A stretch of 64,000 nt of DNA from Enterobacteriaceae bacterium RIT693 (GTDB taxonomy: Bacteria > Pseudomonadota > Gammaproteobacteria > Enterobacterales > Enterobacteriaceae), in assembly GCA_009668225.1 (NCBI GenBank), contig WJYK01000003.1:62001-126000 (forward strand). The letters run 5' to 3'. Position 1 is the first letter of the stretch, and every line of letters begins with the position of its first letter. The notes beneath the pieces are model-generated. The model was not told the DNA's origin, made no database searches, and saw nothing but the letters and a program-made list of their open reading frames with translations. Shown here piece after piece: positions 43,884-54,208 of this stretch. A program made the position numbers and the translations under genes.

Positions 43884-45119
43884 TCAGGCAAAAATGTCCA
43901 CGGCGCCGTTGCTGCTTGCCAGACGCTGCAGACTATCGGCCACCGGCAGCGGTTCGGCATCGCTGCCGCTAAGAGAGAAACGCTCTCCGCTGCGGGCGCT
44001 TTGCTGCTGTTGCTGCTGTCCGGATTGCTGCTGGGCAAAGCTTTCGCTGCTGATGTTGCTCTGGCCAAGCTGGATACCGCTCTCCGCAAGTGCGGTACGG
44101 AGCGTGGGGAGCGCGGCTTCCAGCGCGGCACGCACGTGGCCGTGGGGCGACATCATCTGTAGCTGCGCCTGGTTATCTTCTAGTTTTAGACTAATTTGCA
44201 CCTGACCGAGATCTTCCGGATGCAATCTCAGCTCGGCGCTATGCTGGCCCTGACGGGTAAACAACGTCACGTTCTGAGATATCTGCTGTTGCCATTCGTG
44301 GCTTCCCAACTGGGCGCTGATCGTTGGTGCCGTTGGGGTGGCGATGTGCGTTGTGGTTGGGGCGGCAACGGTCACGCTGCTAATAGCGGGCGTCATCTGA
44401 GCGGTGACCGGAGCGGTATTGTTCACCTGTGGCGCAGGGATGTCGCGGCTGTCGCCACCGCTGTTGTTGGCTGCCAGTTGAGCTTTATCGTCAACGTGCT
44501 GTTGGGCGACCGCTGCGGGGGCTATCTTGCTATCGACAAGTGTAGTGGAGGCCGCTGGCGCTGCTTTTTTCGCATTGCCGTCGGCAGTCAACAGACTGTC
44601 TGGCGCGCTTTTACCTGCGGCATTGCTTGCCGTGCTGAGGGCAGATAACGGTGAGGAATCAGTGCCGGTTTTATTCAGCGTCACGGGCTGCGTGGCGGTG
44701 ACCGGCTGCGGCAGCATGGCAAACAATGCGCTTAGCGTTTGCAGCTCGGCGTCGCTCAGCGGCTTGTCGCTTTTGGCGTCTTTGTCCTCCAGGTCTGGCT
44801 TGTTGCCCGCGTCGATTTTGCCAATGGAGGCGAGCAGGGTGGAGAGTGCCTCGGGCTGCTCCGGCGTATTAAGCAATTCATTCAGCACCGCCTGGCCGTC
44901 TTTGGCGTCGCCTTTGGCTGCGTTAGTGGCGGCGACTTTGCTTAAGGCCGCGCCCAAAGGCAGAGATTTGCCGTCTTCCAGCTCGACTTTGCCCGGCAGC
45001 GCTTTGCTAAGAAGATCCAAAAAGCCTTCGCTGAAGCCTTTGCCATCCGCACCTTTTACATCCCCGGTCGCAGCGGTATCGGCCCCGTTGTTTAACAGAA
45101 TTTGTGGCAATGTGATCAT
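43884..45119 (-). CDS. fliK: FliK, hook-length control protein
   Basis: 411 residues, low complexity and rich in Ala, Thr, Pro and Gln. The conserved C-terminal domain (about residues 270-370, [20 protein letters not shown]) switches FlhB specificity from hook to filament substrates; the long middle acts as a molecular ruler. Near the end lies a Gln-rich run ([12 protein letters not shown]). Its start overlaps fliJ. Confidence 0.94.
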   Translation of the reverse strand: MITLPQILLNNGADTAATGDVKGADGKGFSEGFLDLLSKALPGKVELEDGKSLPLGAALSKVAATNAAKGDAKDGQAVLNELLNTPEQPEALSTLLASIGKIDAGNKPDLEDKDAKSDKPLSDAELQTLSALFAMLPQPVTATQPVTLNKTGTDSSPLSALSTASNAAGKSAPDSLLTADGNAKKAAPAASTTLVDSKIAPAAVAQQHVDDKAQLAANNSGGDSRDIPAPQVNNTAPVTAQMTPAISSVTVAAPTTTHIATPTAPTISAQLGSHEWQQQISQNVTLFTRQGQHSAELRLHPEDLGQVQISLKLEDNQAQLQMMSPHGHVRAALEAALPTLRTALAESGIQLGQSNISSESFAQQQSGQQQQQQSARSGERFSLSGSDAEPLPVADSLQRLASSNGAVDIFA

Positions 45120-45565
45120 TCGCCTTTCCTCAATGTGGCCCGCTGGGCGTATTCATCCATCTGTTTCTGATCGAGCCTGTTCTCCGCGAGCAACAGCTCC
45201 GCTGCCTTTCTGTCCTGCAGGGTTTGCCATGCCTGCAGGCGCTTTTGTTTTTCCTGCCAGAAACTCAATGCCTGGTCGACTTTATTGGTCCACTGCATCA
45301 ACTGCTGACGATGCTGGTCGATGGCTTTTTCCAGCGTGCGTATAAACTGCTGGTAGTTTTGCCAGCGCGTGCTGGCAATACCCTGACTCATGTTGTTATT
45401 CAGGCTGTTGCTGTACTCAAACTGATAGTTGATCAGCATGTTGAGCTGCTCTTCCGCTTGCTGGCAGCCCCGGCGCATCTCACCTAAACGAATCGCTGCT
45501 TTCTCTACTTCCTGGGCGGCGAGTTCACGCAAAGTATCCAGTGCGCTGTTTTGGTTCATGGTCAC
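45116..45565 (-). CDS. fliJ: FliJ, export apparatus coiled-coil protein
   Basis: 149 residues, almost entirely alpha-helical coiled coil. FliJ sits in the pore of the FliI hexamer and couples ATPase and proton-driven export. The start may be the first Met or Met3. It lies six bases after fliI and overlaps fliK by four bases. Confidence 0.94.
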   Translation of the reverse strand: MTMNQNSALDTLRELAAQEVEKAAIRLGEMRRGCQQAEEQLNMLINYQFEYSNSLNNNMSQGIASTRWQNYQQFIRTLEKAIDQHRQQLMQWTNKVDQALSFWQEKQKRLQAWQTLQDRKAAELLLAENRLDQKQMDEYAQRATLRKGE

Positions 45566-45571
45566 CTCTTA

Positions 45572-46930
45572 TCAAACCGTCGGGAAGAGCGCCTCCAGTG
45601 CGAAGCAGGCTTCTTCCCAGCTTGAACGTTCAAAAATGCCTTGCTGCAGGAATGCTTCCAGATGCGGCCACAGTTCAATGGCTTTATCGAGCATCGGATC
45701 GCTGCCTTTGGCGTAAGCCCCCACGCTGACCAAATCACGGTTGCGCTGGAAGCTGGATAACAGCTGTTTGAAACGACGTACCCGGGCGTAATGCTGCTCG
45801 GTAATCAACGATGTCATGGCTCGGCTGATAGACGCTTCGATGTCGATGGCCGGGTAGTGGCCCGCTTCTGCCAGGCGGCGCGACAGCACAATGTGGCCGT
45901 CAAGAATGGCTCGTGCGGAGTCGGCAATCGGGTCCTGCTGATCGTCGCCTTCGGTGAGTACGGTATAAAAAGCGGTAATCGAGCCGCCGCCGTGAATGCC
46001 GTTGCCCGCGCGTTCAACCAGCGCCGGAAGCTTGGCGAACACTGAAGGCGGGTAGCCTTTGGTGGCCGGTGGCTCACCGATGGCGAGAGCAATTTCACGC
46101 TGCGCCATTGCGTAACGGGTCAATGAGTCCATGATCAGCAGCACGTGCTGACCGCGGTCGCGGAAGTCTTCTGCGATACGCGTGGCGTAGGCGGCGCCCT
46201 GCATGCGCAGCAGCGGGGAAACGTCCGCCGGAGCGGCAATCACTACCGAACGCGCGCGGCCTTCGGCACCGAGAATGTTTTCGATAAAGTCTTTTACTTC
46301 GCGCCCGCGCTCGCCGATCAGGCCCACGACAATGACGTCGGCTTGGGTATAACGCGCCATCATGCCGAGCAGGACGCTTTTACCGACGCCGGAGCCTGCA
46401 AAGAGGCCCATACGCTGGCCACGACCTACGGTGAGCAGGGCGTTAATCGGGCGTACGCCAACGTCGAGGACATGTTCAATCGCCGTACGCTGGAGCGGGT
46501 TAAACGGTGCTGCACCCAGCGCGCCCATCAGGTCGGAATCCGGAGAAGGCAGGCCGTCGAGCGGGCGGCCGCTGCCGTCAAGCACGCGGCCCAGCAGTGC
46601 CGGGCCAAGCGGCAATTTTTTACCGCTATGCAGGCCTTCCGCCGTTGCCGAACGGGCATAAACTCGGGCGCCGGGCAGAATACCTTCGACTTCCTCCAGC
46701 GGCATCAGAAACAGCTTGTGGCCATTAAAGCCGACCACTTCACATTCGACTTCACGGTCGTGCTGCTCAATGATGCAGGTTGCCCCCAGAGGCAGCTGCA
46801 GGCCGGTGGCTTCCAGCACCAGCCCGGTGGCGCGGGTCAGGCGGCCGTAGCGGCGCACGGACGGCAGTTCTACCATCCGCGCTTCAAAATTATCGAGCGT
46901 GTTCAGCCAACGGGTGAGGCGGGCGGTCAT
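45572..46930 (-). CDS. fliI: FliI, flagellar export ATPase
   Basis: 452 residues, homologous to the F1-ATPase beta subunit. Walker A is AGSGVGKS at residues 178-185; [13 protein letters not shown] and [15 protein letters not shown] follow. The hexamer releases chaperones and unfolds export substrates. The start is the ATG sharing one base with the fliH stop (TGATG), where the E. coli protein begins (MTxRLTRWL); the open frame extends 10 codons further upstream. Confidence 0.97.
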   Translation of the reverse strand: MTARLTRWLNTLDNFEARMVELPSVRRYGRLTRATGLVLEATGLQLPLGATCIIEQHDREVECEVVGFNGHKLFLMPLEEVEGILPGARVYARSATAEGLHSGKKLPLGPALLGRVLDGSGRPLDGLPSPDSDLMGALGAAPFNPLQRTAIEHVLDVGVRPINALLTVGRGQRMGLFAGSGVGKSVLLGMMARYTQADVIVVGLIGERGREVKDFIENILGAEGRARSVVIAAPADVSPLLRMQGAAYATRIAEDFRDRGQHVLLIMDSLTRYAMAQREIALAIGEPPATKGYPPSVFAKLPALVERAGNGIHGGGSITAFYTVLTEGDDQQDPIADSARAILDGHIVLSRRLAEAGHYPAIDIEASISRAMTSLITEQHYARVRRFKQLLSSFQRNRDLVSVGAYAKGSDPMLDKAIELWPHLEAFLQQGIFERSSWEEACFALEALFPTV

Positions 46931-47625
46931 CAGAGGACTCCCGGGGCTGCCAGGCGGCAAAGCTCTTGCCAGCGGGTCGCCACGCTGGCGTCGAGATCGC
47001 CTTCATCGGCGGAGACTTTGCAGCCGCCCTGATGCAGGCTTGGGTCACCACGAAGACGCCAGCCGTGCAGGCTTAGCGTGGCGCCCAGCATCTCTTCTAC
47101 CCGCTGCAAGTCATCCGGGTGTACGCGAAGCTGTGGTTTGCCGCTGAACAGCGGCTCCTGCATCAGCAGCCCCTGAATCTGTTTGATCAGCGCGTTGTTA
47201 TCAACGGCTGGCGTCTGGCCGATGACCTGGCGTGCCGCTTCCAGCGCCATCTGCATCAGGCGGGAGGCGATAACGCTATCCAGCGCGTCCAGCGTGTACT
47301 GAAACTCGCTGACCAGCTGCTGCATACGTGCGTGAACCGGCGCCTGCTGCTGGCGGGCTTCGTTGATGCCTTGCTCAAGCCCCTGTTGGAACCCTGCCTT
47401 GCGGCCTTCTTCTACGCCCTGATCGTGTCCGGCGGCAAAGCCCGCGCTGTGGCCTTGTTCCCGAGCCTGCGCCTGCATCATCGCCAGCGTTTGCTGAAGG
47501 TCCGGCTCGCTTTCTTGTTCTTCCTGCTCCGAACTGGCTTCCGGCATCACTATCTCTTCGAAAACCGGCGTCGGGAAGGCCAGGTCGTCAGGCGTCCAGC
47601 GTTTCCATGGCAGCGAATTAGACAT
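46930..47625 (-). CDS. fliH: FliH, regulator of the export ATPase
   Basis: 231 residues. The N-terminus ([13 protein letters not shown]) is the conserved Trp-containing segment that docks at FlhA/FliN; a helical GxxxG-rich middle ([20 protein letters not shown]) follows, then a V-ATPase E-like C-terminal domain. It forms a FliH2FliI complex. Its start overlaps the fliG stop by eight bases. Confidence 0.95.
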   Translation of the reverse strand: MSNSLPWKRWTPDDLAFPTPVFEEIVMPEASSEQEEQESEPDLQQTLAMMQAQAREQGHSAGFAAGHDQGVEEGRKAGFQQGLEQGINEARQQQAPVHARMQQLVSEFQYTLDALDSVIASRLMQMALEAARQVIGQTPAVDNNALIKQIQGLLMQEPLFSGKPQLRVHPDDLQRVEEMLGATLSLHGWRLRGDPSLHQGGCKVSADEGDLDASVATRWQELCRLAAPGVL

Positions 47626-48610
47626 AGGTATCCTCGCTGGTGCCGATTACCATCTCGCCGGTTTCGGCCAGGCGGCGTACGATAAGCAGGATGGCTTTCT
47701 GTTCGTTCTCGACCTGCGACAGACGCACCGGGCCACGGTTGGCAAGGTCGTCGCGCAGGATATCCGCAGCGCGCTGGGACATGTTGCGCAGGAACTTCTC
47801 GCGCAGCGCCTGCTCTGCGCCTTTGAGGGCAATCAGCAGGGACTCGGACTCCACTTCCTGTAGAAGACGCTGAATGCTGCGGTCGTCCACGGCAACGAGG
47901 TTTTCGAACAGGAACATCTCGTCGATGATTTTCTGCGCCAGCTCGCCGTCGAAGTCGCGCACGGCGGTAATAACGGCTTCTTCCTGCTGGGTTTTCATCA
48001 GGTTGATAATTTCCGCTGCGGTTCTTACGCCGCCCATTTTGCTCCGCTTGAGATTCTGGCCGTCGAGCAGGTTGTTCAGCACTTCGGTCAGCTCTGCCAG
48101 CGCGGCAGGCTGGACGCCGCCAAAGGTGGCGATACGCAGCATTACGTCGTTGCGCAGACGCTCGTCGAACAGCGCCAGAATATCCGCCGCCTGGCCACGC
48201 TTGAGGTGAACCAGAATGGTGGCGATGATCTGCGGGTGTTCGTCGCGAATAAGATCCGCGGCGCTCTGCGGTTCCATAAAGTTGAGCGTTTCGATGCCGC
48301 TCGTGGTGTCGCGCGTTTCGAGAATATCTTCCAGCAGGCTGGAGGCGCGTTCTTCGCCCAGCGCTTTGATCAATACGGTACGCAGGTAGTCGTTGGCGTT
48401 GATGCTCAGCGCCGCGAACTGTTCGGCTTCCTGTTCAAATTCCGCCAGCACTTCGGTCAGGACTTTGTTAGAGATCTGATGGGTGTTTGCCATCGCCGCA
48501 CTTAAATGCTGCACTTCACGCGGGCTGAGGTGCTTGAACACCTCAGCGGCGCGGTCTTCGCCAATGGTCATCAGCAGGATGGCGCTCTTTTCGGTTCCGG
48601 TCATACTCAT
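47618..48610 (-). CDS. fliG: FliG, flagellar motor switch protein
   Basis: 330 residues. Three armadillo-like domains; the C-terminal torque helix contains the charged residues that meet MotA ([13 protein letters not shown] and [19 protein letters not shown]). FliG links the MS ring to the C-ring. Start overlaps fliF by four bases. Confidence 0.97.
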   Translation of the reverse strand: MSMTGTEKSAILLMTIGEDRAAEVFKHLSPREVQHLSAAMANTHQISNKVLTEVLAEFEQEAEQFAALSINANDYLRTVLIKALGEERASSLLEDILETRDTTSGIETLNFMEPQSAADLIRDEHPQIIATILVHLKRGQAADILALFDERLRNDVMLRIATFGGVQPAALAELTEVLNNLLDGQNLKRSKMGGVRTAAEIINLMKTQQEEAVITAVRDFDGELAQKIIDEMFLFENLVAVDDRSIQRLLQEVESESLLIALKGAEQALREKFLRNMSQRAADILRDDLANRGPVRLSQVENEQKAILLIVRRLAETGEMVIGTSEDTYV

Positions 48611-50295
48611 ATTTCAGTACTCATCCATTGGCGGATCACCAGCGCAACTACGCGAGGATCGTTATCGGACATATCACGAATTCGCTGACTCATGACTTCG
48701 GCGCTCAGGCGCTGGTTAGCTTTGCGCTGCTGCTGTTGCTCGTCACGGCTAAGCGTAACGGCCACGGCTTCTTCCTCGGCTTTCACGCTCTGCTTAGCCT
48801 CGTTAGCGGCTTTCAGGATTTCCGCGCGGCGAGTCAGCTGCGGACGAATCGCTTTACGCCACAACAGCCAGGCAACAATCAGCACAATCAGCCAGCGCCC
48901 CGCGGAGAGCAGCATGTCGAAGAAGGCCGGGGACTTCCAGAATGGCAGGCTGCTGCCGCTGTCGTCATCGGTGGCGGTGAACGGCGAGTTGACCACGTTC
49001 AGGGTGTCACCACGGGTTTCTGAATAGCCCATCGCTTCACGCGTCAGGTTCTCTATCTGCTTCATCTGGTCGGCCGTCAGCGGCAGCGGCTTGCCGTCGG
49101 CAAGCGCACGGTAGTTAACGACCACCGCGACGGACAGGCGCTGAATATCGCCGACGTTCAGCTTGGTATGACGAATGGTGCGGTCCACTTCATAGTTGGT
49201 GGTTTCGTCACGTGAGGTGTTGCTGCTGCCGTTCTGGCCGGAGGTGCTGGTCTGGTTCTGCTGGCCGTTATTAGCCTGGCCGTTTGGGTTGTTCTGCGGC
49301 GGCGTGGAAATCGGCGCCGTGTTCGCTGGCGCAGGCTGGTTGGATAGCGCGCCCGGCACGCCGCCAGGGAACTGGCCGTTAACCTGAGACGTCTGGTTCA
49401 GCTGACGGGAACGAATGGCCGTCTGCGCGGGATCGCCGTTCGGGCGATACTGCTCTTCGGTCTGCTCTTTATTGGCGAAATCAATCTGGGCGGTGACCTG
49501 GGCGTGAACGTTACCGTTGCCGACAATCGGGCCGAGGATCGATTCAATGCGGCGCTGGTAGCGGCTCTCTACGTCGTTTGCGTACTTCAGCTGCGCGTCG
49601 TTAAGGTCGCGTCCTGCGGTATTGGACTGGGTCAGCAGATGCCCCCCCTGATCGACCAGCGTGACGTTACCCGGCGGTAAACCAGCGACGGCGCTGGAAA
49701 CCATATGCACAACGGCGTTGATCTGCCCTTCATCCAGCGCGCGGCCAGGCGCAAGGCTGAGGGTAACGGAAGCGGAAGGCGATTTTTGTTCACGAACAAA
49801 CAGCGAAGGTTTTGGCATAGCAAGGTGAACGCGGGCGCTTTTCACCGGACCGAGTGTTTCAATAGTGCGGGCCAGTTCGCCTTCAAGTGCGCGCTGGTAG
49901 TTAACCTGCTCGCTAAACTGGCTGATACCAAACTTTTCCTGATCCAGAAGCTCGAAGCCCACGGCCCCGCCTTTTGGCAGGCCCTGCTGAGCCAGGCGCA
50001 GGCGCAGGTCATAGACATTATCTGCCGGCACCATAATGGCGCTACCGTTATCGGAGAAGCGGTAGGGGATATTCATTTGCTGAAGCTGAGTCACAATCGC
50101 GCCACCGTCCTGATCGGCGAGATTGCTGTAAAGCACACGGTAATCCGGAGATTTTGCCCACAGTACCAGGGCCACCAGCACGGCGACGGCGGCGGCTCCG
50201 CCCATCATCAGCGGGATTCTTGGATTTGCACGAAGGCGATTCAACCACTCAAGAGTCTTGTTTTGCGGCGTTTGTGCCTGAGCAGCAGTGGTCAT
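48607..50295 (-). CDS. fliF: FliF, MS-ring protein
   Basis: 562 residues with two membrane helices (about 30-48 and 450-475) flanking a large periplasmic ring-building domain. A low-complexity Asn/Gln/Pro/Ser stretch (about residues 305-360) lies in the periplasmic loop, as in other FliF proteins. The C-terminus binds FliG. It is the first gene of the leftward operon, divergent from fliE. Confidence 0.97.
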   Translation of the reverse strand: MTTAAQAQTPQNKTLEWLNRLRANPRIPLMMGGAAAVAVLVALVLWAKSPDYRVLYSNLADQDGGAIVTQLQQMNIPYRFSDNGSAIMVPADNVYDLRLRLAQQGLPKGGAVGFELLDQEKFGISQFSEQVNYQRALEGELARTIETLGPVKSARVHLAMPKPSLFVREQKSPSASVTLSLAPGRALDEGQINAVVHMVSSAVAGLPPGNVTLVDQGGHLLTQSNTAGRDLNDAQLKYANDVESRYQRRIESILGPIVGNGNVHAQVTAQIDFANKEQTEEQYRPNGDPAQTAIRSRQLNQTSQVNGQFPGGVPGALSNQPAPANTAPISTPPQNNPNGQANNGQQNQTSTSGQNGSSNTSRDETTNYEVDRTIRHTKLNVGDIQRLSVAVVVNYRALADGKPLPLTADQMKQIENLTREAMGYSETRGDTLNVVNSPFTATDDDSGSSLPFWKSPAFFDMLLSAGRWLIVLIVAWLLWRKAIRPQLTRRAEILKAANEAKQSVKAEEEAVAVTLSRDEQQQQRKANQRLSAEVMSQRIRDMSDNDPRVVALVIRQWMSTEI

Positions 50296-50524
50296 TCCAC
50301 ACCTCGCGGCTTAGCGTTGACAAAATATTCTGAGTAAAGAGTGAACAAGACAGACTCCCGGGTCGACAAACACGACAAAAGTTCCATATGGATGGCAGTG
50401 TCATTATTTTCGTTTCGGGAAATTTCGATGGCTGAATTAGCTCTATTTTTTACGTCTATTTAGCGCCTTTATCCTATTGACAAGGTGGTAATCTTCATTC
50501 GCTTAACACAAATGGGGCTAAAAA
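50296..50524. promoter_or_regulatory. divergent fliF/fliE promoter region
   Basis: 229 bases between the divergent starts. In enterobacteria this region carries FlhDC-dependent class-2 promoters for both operons. The sequence is AT-rich towards fliE; I could not delimit FlhDC boxes by eye. Confidence 0.5.
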
Positions 50525-50842
50525 ATGGCTATTCAGGGTATCGAAGGCGTATTGCAACAACTTCAGGCGACCGCGCTGTCGGCGACCAATCCCGCGGCAT
50601 CGGCTGCCGCTGCGCCGACGGTAAGTTTTGCCGGTGAGCTGCAGGCCGCTTTAGGTCGCATCAGTGAAACTTCTACTACCGCGCGTACTCAGGCAGAGAA
50701 ATTTTCTCTGGGTACCCCCGGCGTGGCGCTGAATGATGTGATGGTCGATCTGCAGAAATCTTCCGTTTCTCTGGCAATGGGCGTGCAGGTTCGTAATAAG
50801 CTGGTTTCCGCCTACCAGGAAATCATGAACATGCAGGTGTAG
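50525..50842 (+). CDS. fliE: FliE, hook-basal body junction protein
   Basis: 105 residues. FliE joins the MS ring to the proximal rod and is the first substrate of the export gate. The C-terminal [33 protein letters not shown] is characteristic. It is a single-gene transcript with a terminator 14 bases later. Confidence 0.96.
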   Translation: MAIQGIEGVLQQLQATALSATNPAASAAAAPTVSFAGELQAALGRISETSTTARTQAEKFSLGTPGVALNDVMVDLQKSSVSLAMGVQVRNKLVSAYQEIMNMQV

Positions 50843-50855
50843 CGCATGGCGAGTG

Positions 50856-50878
50856 AAAGGCCAGGTGAAAGGCCTTTT
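50856..50878 (+). terminator. terminator after fliE
   Basis: AAAGGCC and GGCCTTT form a 7-bp stem with an 8-base loop ending in TTTT. Confidence 0.65.
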
Positions 50879-50982
50879 ACTTGATTCTGGTAAAACGATT
50901 AAATGTAATAATCATTCTTATTTCAATTTCATTTATGGCCTACAACAAAACCTTTCAATAATATTAAATTAACAACTCCTCG

Positions 50983-50994
50983 TTTCATATGAAA
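50983..50994. repeat. palindrome TTTCATATGAAA, copy 1
   Basis: A perfect 12-base palindrome in the region upstream of the autotransporter. A second exact copy is at 51273-51284. It could be a regulator binding site; none is recognised. Confidence 0.45.
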
Positions 50995-50999
50995 CTCAT

Positions 51000-51013
51000 T
51001 AAGAATATTCCTG
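51000..51013 (+). promoter_or_regulatory. RcsAB-like box upstream of the autotransporter
   Basis: TAAGAATATTCCTG differs from the RcsAB consensus TAAGAATATTCCTA only at the last base. It lies 435 bases before the autotransporter ATG and about 160 bases after fliE. The distance is long, so the target is uncertain. Confidence 0.5.
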
Positions 51014-51180
51014 CTTAAAGTTAAATAAACGCTAAACTGCATGATGTAGATCAAATTTCTTTCCCTTCTTGCAATGCATATTCAGCGCATCAATTATCAC
51101 ACGATATTACTATTTCATTTTGTTACTGCGAGATAGTTGTTCGCAGATGAAATCTGTTGATTATAATAATTAAATAAACT

Positions 51181-51240
51181 AAAGCGCCTTAATAAAAGGC
51201 GTATTACTTCAAGGTGTTACCCTTGTGGTGTTTTTTTTGT
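51181..51240 (+). other. hairpins and T run upstream of the autotransporter
   Basis: CGCCTT/AAGGCG (51185-51190/51196-51201) and CAAGG/CCTTG (51210-51214/51221-51225) are followed by eight T at 51231-51238. It may end a short transcript, but the T run is five bases away from the stem. Confidence 0.35.
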
Positions 51241-51272
51241 TTTTTAGAGAGGTGTGAGAATTGGATTATTAA

Positions 51273-51284
51273 TTTCATATGAAA
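51273..51284. repeat. palindrome TTTCATATGAAA, copy 2
   Basis: Exact copy of the element at 50983, here extended to AATTTCATATGAAATT (51271-51286). It lies about 150 bases upstream of the autotransporter start. Confidence 0.45.
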
Positions 51285-51348
51285 TTATTGATGGCTTTTT
51301 TATTAATTGGCGAGATCTGGTGGTGATTGATAAAAAGGACTGAAGGCG

Positions 51349-51378
51349 ATAGTTAACCGGTTGCAGCCGGTTAACTAT
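51349..51378. repeat. perfect 12-bp inverted repeat before the autotransporter
   Basis: ATAGTTAACCGG and CCGGTTAACTAT are separated by TTGCAG. It ends 56 bases before the autotransporter ATG, the place for an operator or a 5'-UTR hairpin. No regulator is recognised. Confidence 0.6.
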
Positions 51379-51434
51379 CAATTTGATCGGATTTTACTAA
51401 ATCTTCACAAGCAAATATATAGTAGGTTTTTAGT

Positions 51435-52994
51435 ATGAAAAAGGCAACTTTGGCGTTAGTTATTGGTGTTTTTATTAGCCATCTTTCCTATGCTAACGAA
51501 ACTTCTTATGAAATACAGGGCAATAATGGTAATTTCACTTTAGTCGCAGATACTCTCGATGGAAATACTGTGGCGGGGGGGCCTGGTATCTATAGTCTTG
51601 AACAATTTAATATTGATGTAAAAAGAAATGCGGCAGGGTTGCTTGCAACAAAGGCGGATATTAGCACGAACCAAAATGCGATTACCTCGCTGAACTCAGG
51701 CTTAAGCGCGAACCAAAATGCGATTACCTCGCTGAACTCAGGCTTAAGCGCGAACCAAAATGCGATTACCTCGCTGAACTCAGGCTTAAGCGCGAATCAA
51801 AATGCGATTAACACGCTGGACTCAGACGTCAGCGCGAATAAAAGCGCGATTAACACGCTGAACTCAGGCTTAAGCGCGAATCAAAATGCGATTAACACGC
51901 TGGACTCAGACGTCAGCGCGAATAAAAGCGCGATTAACACGCTGGGCTCAGACGTCAGCGCGAATAAAAGCGCGATTAACACGCTGGGCTCAGACGTCAG
52001 CGCGAATCAAAATGCGATTACCTCGCTGAACTCAGGTTTAAGCGCGAATCAAAATGCGATTAACACGCTGGGCTCAGACGTCAGCGCGAATAAAAGCGCG
52101 ATTAACACGCTGGGCTCAGACGTCAGCGCGAATCAAAGCGCGATTACCTCGCTGAACTCAGGCTTAAGCGCGAATCAAAATGCGATTAACACGCTGGGCT
52201 CAGGCTTAGGCGCGAATAAAAGCGCGATTAACACGCTGGGCTCAGACGTCAGCGCGAATAAAAGCGCGATTAACACGCTGGGCTCAGACGTCAGCGCGAA
52301 TAAAAGCGCGATTAACACGCTGGGCTCAGACGTCAGCGCGAATAAAAGCGCGATTAACACGCTGGACTCAGACGTCAGCGCGAATAAAAGCGCGATTAAC
52401 ACGCTGGGCTCAGACGTCAGCGCGAATAAAAGCGCGATTAACACGCTGGGCTCAGACGTCAGCGCGAATCAAAACGCGATGAAATCGCTTGGCTCAGACG
52501 TCAGTGCGAATCAAAACGCGATGACATTCATGCACTCAGATGTACAGGTAGCAAAAAATACAGGCACCTATGCTCGCTCCAGGGCCGATGCCGCAATCGC
52601 CAACGCCGAAACCAATAAAATGGCGCTGGAGAAAACAAATCAAGCTGTAGCAGCCCATACGGCCGAGCTGGCTAATCATGAGTCGCGAATTAATGCCCTT
52701 GAAACCCAGGCTGTTAACAGCAACAGTTTTTCCAGACTTAAAAGCCAGGTGGATGAGAATCGTCAGAGAGCTTCCGCGGGTATTGCAGGCGTTGCTGCGA
52801 TGGCTAATATCCCACAAGTCACTCAGGGGGCCACTTTCTCCGTAGGCGCAGGGGCGGGTACAACAGATGGTGAAAGCGCTATGGCCGTTGGTTTCTCCGC
52901 TCGTGCTACGGAAAGCACGATCATCAAAGCTTCTGTATCGGATGATTCGCAGCAGAATTTTGTTATAGGCGCAGGTGCTGCTTATCAGTGGTGA
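51435..52994 (+). CDS. trimeric autotransporter adhesin (YadA-like)
   Basis: 519 residues. Signal peptide 1-20 (cleaved after LSYA), a short N-terminal segment, then residues ~79-372 made of twenty-one 14-residue repeats (consensus NKSAINTLGSDVSA), hydrophobic at positions that suit a trimeric coiled-coil stalk. A non-repeated helical neck follows, and the last ~65 residues (ATFSVGAGAGTT to GAGAAYQW) are the YadA-type membrane anchor ending in an aromatic residue. No globular head domain is obvious, so it would be a stalk-like surface fibre. AGG lies nine bases before the ATG. It is not part of the flagellar cluster in E. coli; repeat identity at DNA level suggests recent expansion. Confidence 0.9.
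   Translation: MKKATLALVIGVFISHLSYANETSYEIQGNNGNFTLVADTLDGNTVAGGPGIYSLEQFNIDVKRNAAGLLATKADISTNQNAITSLNSGLSANQNAITSLNSGLSANQNAITSLNSGLSANQNAINTLDSDVSANKSAINTLNSGLSANQNAINTLDSDVSANKSAINTLGSDVSANKSAINTLGSDVSANQNAITSLNSGLSANQNAINTLGSDVSANKSAINTLGSDVSANQSAITSLNSGLSANQNAINTLGSGLGANKSAINTLGSDVSANKSAINTLGSDVSANKSAINTLGSDVSANKSAINTLDSDVSANKSAINTLGSDVSANKSAINTLGSDVSANQNAMKSLGSDVSANQNAMTFMHSDVQVAKNTGTYARSRADAAIANAETNKMALEKTNQAVAAHTAELANHESRINALETQAVNSNSFSRLKSQVDENRQRASAGIAGVAAMANIPQVTQGATFSVGAGAGTTDGESAMAVGFSARATESTIIKASVSDDSQQNFVIGAGAAYQW
51669..52550 (+). repeat. twenty-one tandem 42-bp repeats in the autotransporter
   Basis: Each unit encodes 14 residues. Units differ in a few positions only (NQNAITSLNSGLSA, NQNAINTLDSDVSA, NKSAINTLGSDVSA), and several adjacent units are identical at DNA level. 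The last two units have diverged. The unit length is a multiple of three, so copy-number changes keep the frame and alter stalk length. Confidence 0.95.
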
Positions 52995-53042
52995 TATAAA
53001 CGGATAAAGCCTCTGAGCAGGCTTTATTTATAGAGAGTGGCG

Positions 53043-53153
53043 ATGCGATCCTATTTCATGTTTATTCTGTCAACGTGCCTGATCATGGGAATATGTGCGG
53101 GTCTGATGTTCTGGCTCTCACGGATCTTTGAGACATATATCTCCGTTTGTTGA
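53043..53153 (+). CDS. candidate 36-residue membrane miniprotein
   Basis: MRSYFMFILSTCLIMGICAG begins a 36-codon frame that is mostly one transmembrane helix, ending FETYISVC. GAG lies about seven bases before the ATG. It follows the autotransporter by 48 bases on the same strand. No family is recognised. The size and composition are typical of enterobacterial small membrane proteins. Confidence 0.45.
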   Translation: MRSYFMFILSTCLIMGICAGLMFWLSRIFETYISVC

Positions 53154-53296
53154 GCGAAGTATCGTTTTTGCCAGTAACATCAGCATGATGCGCGCATTTG
53201 TTTGACGACGAAAGCAATCTCACTGCAAAATCAGGATGATACCGTTAAGATACCGGAAGGGATTTCCGGTCAAAACTGGGAGCATCTTATCAGCCT

Positions 53297-54151
53297 ATGA
53301 CCCCGCAACAGACGATAGAAAACAATTACGATGTATTAACGCCCGAGCTGCAGCGTGCTGCCGATTTAACGTTGCACAACACCAGGGACCTGGTTGCGTT
53401 GTCGATGCGTGCTTTTGCGTCCCGCATTGGGGTCAAGCCGGCAACGCTACTGCGTTTGGCCCAGCGTCTCGGGTATGTGGGCTGGCGGGAATTTAAAGCC
53501 GCTTTTATCCAGCAGCTTGGGCTGAGTCATGAAACACATCAGGCCAGAGCGGAAAAGCTGGTGGATAAGGGCAGCACGGCTTCGCTCTATCAGGAAGTGT
53601 TTGATGCCCATGCGGTCAACCTGTCCCATACCGAGGCGGAAAACCAACAAACGATTGGAAAAGCGGTGGAAGTGTTGGATGCGGCCGAACATGTTTATGT
53701 TTGTGGTTTCCGCGCCAGCTATTCGGTGGCCTACACGCTGTTTTATATCTATCGCCTGTTTAATAAGAACGTGTCGCTTATCGACGGCCAGGCGAGTAAC
53801 TACGAGATTTTCACCCGTGAGCTGACGCCAAAAGATGTGGTATTAATGATAGGGTTTGCCCCTTATTCTCGTGAGTCGCTTGATGTGCTGGGTGCCGCAC
53901 GACAGGCGGGTAGCAAAATTGTGGCGCTGACGGATTCCCCGCTTTCTCCACTTGCAGAACATGCCGCCAGTACGCTTTATTTCTCCGCGCATAGCCCGTC
54001 GTTCTTTCCTTCCGTGGTGTCGGCGATGGGCATTGCTGAATGTTTGCTGGCCATGCTGGTGGCTAAACACGGTGAGAGGGCGGTGGAGAAGATTGCCAGC
54101 GCGGAACGTTTCCTGTTGGACTCGGGCGCGTGGCTGAAGCCGGTGAGCTAA
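53297..54151 (+). CDS. RpiR/MurR family transcriptional regulator
   Basis: 284 residues. Residues 1-80 are the RpiR helix-turn-helix (IGVKPATLLRLAQRLGYVGWREF); residues ~110-270 form a SIS sugar-phosphate-binding domain (VYVCGFRASYSVAYTLFYIYRLF and ALTDSPLSPLAEHA). Members sense phosphosugars or related metabolites. The neighbours do not form an obvious sugar operon, so the target is unknown. GGGAG precedes the ATG by eight bases. Confidence 0.9.
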   Translation: MTPQQTIENNYDVLTPELQRAADLTLHNTRDLVALSMRAFASRIGVKPATLLRLAQRLGYVGWREFKAAFIQQLGLSHETHQARAEKLVDKGSTASLYQEVFDAHAVNLSHTEAENQQTIGKAVEVLDAAEHVYVCGFRASYSVAYTLFYIYRLFNKNVSLIDGQASNYEIFTRELTPKDVVLMIGFAPYSRESLDVLGAARQAGSKIVALTDSPLSPLAEHAASTLYFSAHSPSFFPSVVSAMGIAECLLAMLVAKHGERAVEKIASAERFLLDSGAWLKPVS

Positions 54152-54178
54152 TAAAACGGCCGTTTATCCTCCATGGGA

Positions 54179-54196
54179 GGGGCATTAATTTGCCCC
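54179..54196. terminator. hairpin between the RpiR gene and yedF
   Basis: GGGGCA and TGCCCC with a TTAATT loop lie between the converging stops. The tails are not T-rich, so only weakly supported. Confidence 0.35.
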
Positions 54197-54208
54197 CCGA
54201 TTGGATGA

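Noticed and set aside
51349-51378. Inverted repeat considered as an invertible-promoter recombination site
   Set aside because: The arms are 6 bases apart, so nothing lies between them to invert, and no recombinase gene is nearby.
52175-52444. Minus-strand repetitive frame (LIALLFALTSEPSV units)
   Set aside because: It is the antisense of the autotransporter repeats; a 42-bp unit keeps any frame open.
51669-52550. Tandem repeats considered as a CRISPR array
   Set aside because: Units are contiguous without unique spacers and encode a coiled-coil repeat in frame with a signal peptide and membrane anchor.
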